From Candidatus Tabaqchalia intestinavium (GTDB lineage: Bacteria > Bacillota > Clostridia > Oscillospirales > CAJFTT01): 51,402 bases of DNA. This document shows positions 50,590-51,402 of this stretch, in pieces. How positions within the stretch are numbered: position 1 is the stretch's first letter; each line of letters opens with the position of its first letter. Below the pieces are notes generated by a model. The model did no database searches. It saw nothing but the letters and a program-made list of their open reading frames with translations, and was not told the origin of the DNA. The stretch spans positions 1-51,402 of the forward strand of contig CAJFTT010000068.1 in NCBI GenBank assembly GCA_904420005.1, read 5' to 3'. The position numbers and the translations under genes are program-made.

Positions 50590-50629
50590 AAAGCCGCTGC
50601 CTTAGATTAAGTTCTAAGGCAGCGGCTTT
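50590..50629 (+). terminator. Strong hairpin after tRNA-Ala
   Basis: 17-bp perfect stem AAAGCCGCTGCCTTAGA / complement with a 6-nt loop, ending in CTTT then GTTATG. It lies between the tRNA and tnpV. Confidence 0.8.
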
Positions 50630-50713
50630 GTTATGCCTTACAATCGGCACATTCGCATTGTCCTTTATCTTCCTGTAAAATGCAAGTATCATAAAACACA
50701 GGAGGAAATCACT

Positions 50714-51082
50714 ATGGAAAAATCAATCTTTGAACAAATGGGCGGGACATACATGCAACAAGGAGATTATATGTTGCCTACTCTCATATTGCCTGCCGAA
50801 GAAGAGCGGCCTATCGGTATTTGGGGACAGCGGCGCGGACGGTATTTGAAACAGCACCACAGAACTCTGTATTATAGCCTGCTGACAAGCGGGAAGCTGA
50901 ACGCTCATCTTGCCGAAATCGACCGGCAGGCAGAGGAACTATTTTCCCAGCTGGTAAAGCAGATGGCAGAGCGTGAAGGCGTAACCGAGCAGCTTAAAGC
51001 TGAAAATCAAATGGAGTGGGTTTGCCGGATGAATAGTATCCGTAGCGGAGTTGCTGAAACCGTATATACCGACCTAATTTGA
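50714..51082 (+). CDS. tnpV: TnpV-type transposon-encoded protein
   Basis: 122 residues. GIWGQRRGRYLKQHHRTLYY followed by LLTSGKLNAHLAEIDRQAEE and LFSQLVKQMAEREGVTEQLK is characteristic of TnpV, a small protein carried by Tn4451-like and other integrative elements in Clostridia. AGGAGGAAATCACT precedes the ATG at 50714. Its GC is lower than the core genome. The role in the element is not known. It marks mobile DNA starting just after the tRNA-Ala gene. Confidence 0.88.
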   Translation: MEKSIFEQMGGTYMQQGDYMLPTLILPAEEERPIGIWGQRRGRYLKQHHRTLYYSLLTSGKLNAHLAEIDRQAEELFSQLVKQMAEREGVTEQLKAENQMEWVCRMNSIRSGVAETVYTDLI

Positions 51083-51156
51083 ATATAACTAATACTGAGA
51101 AAAACTGAAAACTTACGATATTTTTGCAGATAATATCAAAACAATTGAATGGAATA

Positions 51157-51204
51157 CAAAAATCCGATGAACAGTAATTCTTTTCTGCTCATCGGATTTT
51201 ACTT
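51157..51204. terminator. Bidirectional terminator between tnpV and the end gene
   Basis: Stem AAAATCCGATGA-n-CAG / CTG-n-TCATCGGATTTT with a loop of about ten bases, A/T-rich on both sides. It serves convergent genes. Confidence 0.8.
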
Positions 51205-51216
51205 TGAATTGTTAAT

Positions 51217-51402
51217 TCAAAGCTTTTCAACTTTGTAAATAGTATACCCAGCATTTCTTGCGATTCTTATAAATGCTTCAAATCTTTCGCTTGTTACACT
51301 TTCGGAAGAAAAGGTTTGAATCGCCATGTTTTCTTTCGTATTCAGATCGGCCTTAATTTTCTTAATCAAGTGTTTCCTGTAGGTTATTACCTCGCTAAAA
51401 CA
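51217..51402 (-). CDS. Partial CDS at window edge, unknown function
   Basis: Minus-strand frame of 61 codons open to the window end and stopping with TGA at 51217. The visible C-terminus includes ITYRKHLIKKIKADLNTKEN, then SSESVTSERFEAFIRIARNAGY and ends IYKVEKL. Codon use is AT-rich like tnpV, and the convergent terminator supports it as a real gene of the same element. The 5' end lies outside the window. No family recognised. Confidence 0.6.
   Translation of the reverse strand, partial: CFSEVITYRKHLIKKIKADLNTKENMAIQTFSSESVTSERFEAFIRIARNAGYTIYKVEKL

Overview
The window looks like a chromosomal piece of a high-GC, anaerobic, spore-forming member of the Clostridia, probably a gut-type Oscillospiraceae or Christensenellales relative. 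The evidence is a Spo0A-type regulator, a BofA/YaaL pair, a [FeFe] hydrogenase cluster that looks electron-bifurcating, a four-subunit 2-oxoacid:ferredoxin oxidoreductase, strong AGGAGG-type ribosome binding sites, and TTGACA/TATAAT promoters standing out from GC-rich DNA. About two thirds of the window is convincingly coding (my sum of gene lengths is roughly 34.7 of 51.4 kb). The long spacers are mostly GC-rich and carry many hairpins.

Layout. 1-9.1 kb: an SF0329-like gene (minus), glmU-prs, a cupin, a GT2-GtrA glycosyltransferase, a MurL-type epimerase and an ArsC/Spx-like protein. 9.1-11.0 kb: an AT-rich island with one radical SAM gene, bracketed by degenerate tRNA fragments and a short dispersed repeat. 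11.5-17.6 kb: yaaL-bofA (minus), two tandem paralogous membrane-anchored proteins, a GT-C glycosyltransferase, a flavodoxin, a membrane protein and a 57-residue TTG-start protein. 18-24.6 kb: three secreted discoidin-domain proteins (two with the same PTTG-type C-terminal anchor, one an SGNH lipoprotein) interleaved with a zinc-ribbon protein, a DUF4364 protein and a 52-residue protein.

25.4-27.8 kb: a lower-GC MerR/ABC transporter operon with a 19-bp-spacer promoter. 28.2-31.4 kb: a Cys-rich small protein with a CarD-family regulator, an HTH-RDD membrane protein and an XRE regulator with a phased array of GGAATG half-sites. 32.5-36.4 kb: a GH78 rhamnosidase and a Spo0A homologue that has Asn where the phospho-acceptor Asp should be. 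36.5-40.1 kb: a ParA-like ATPase followed by korD-korA-korB-korC. 40.5-42.5 kb: an SDR epimerase divergent from a TetR regulator. 43.4-44.5 kb: an ECF S component overlapping a P-loop kinase. 44.8-49.8 kb (minus): hydC-HATPase-2Fe2S-hydB-hydA. 50.4 kb to the end: tRNA-Ala(GGC) followed by AT-richer mobile DNA with TnpV and a partial gene.

How it fits together. KorDABC would reduce ferredoxin, and the hydrogenase would use ferredoxin together with NADH to make H2. Several genes serve the cell surface (glmU, MurL, glycosyltransferases, discoidin proteins). The accessory character lies in the radical SAM island, the MerR-ABC operon and the element after tRNA-Ala. I saw no CRISPR array, complete transposase, rRNA or recognisable riboswitch.
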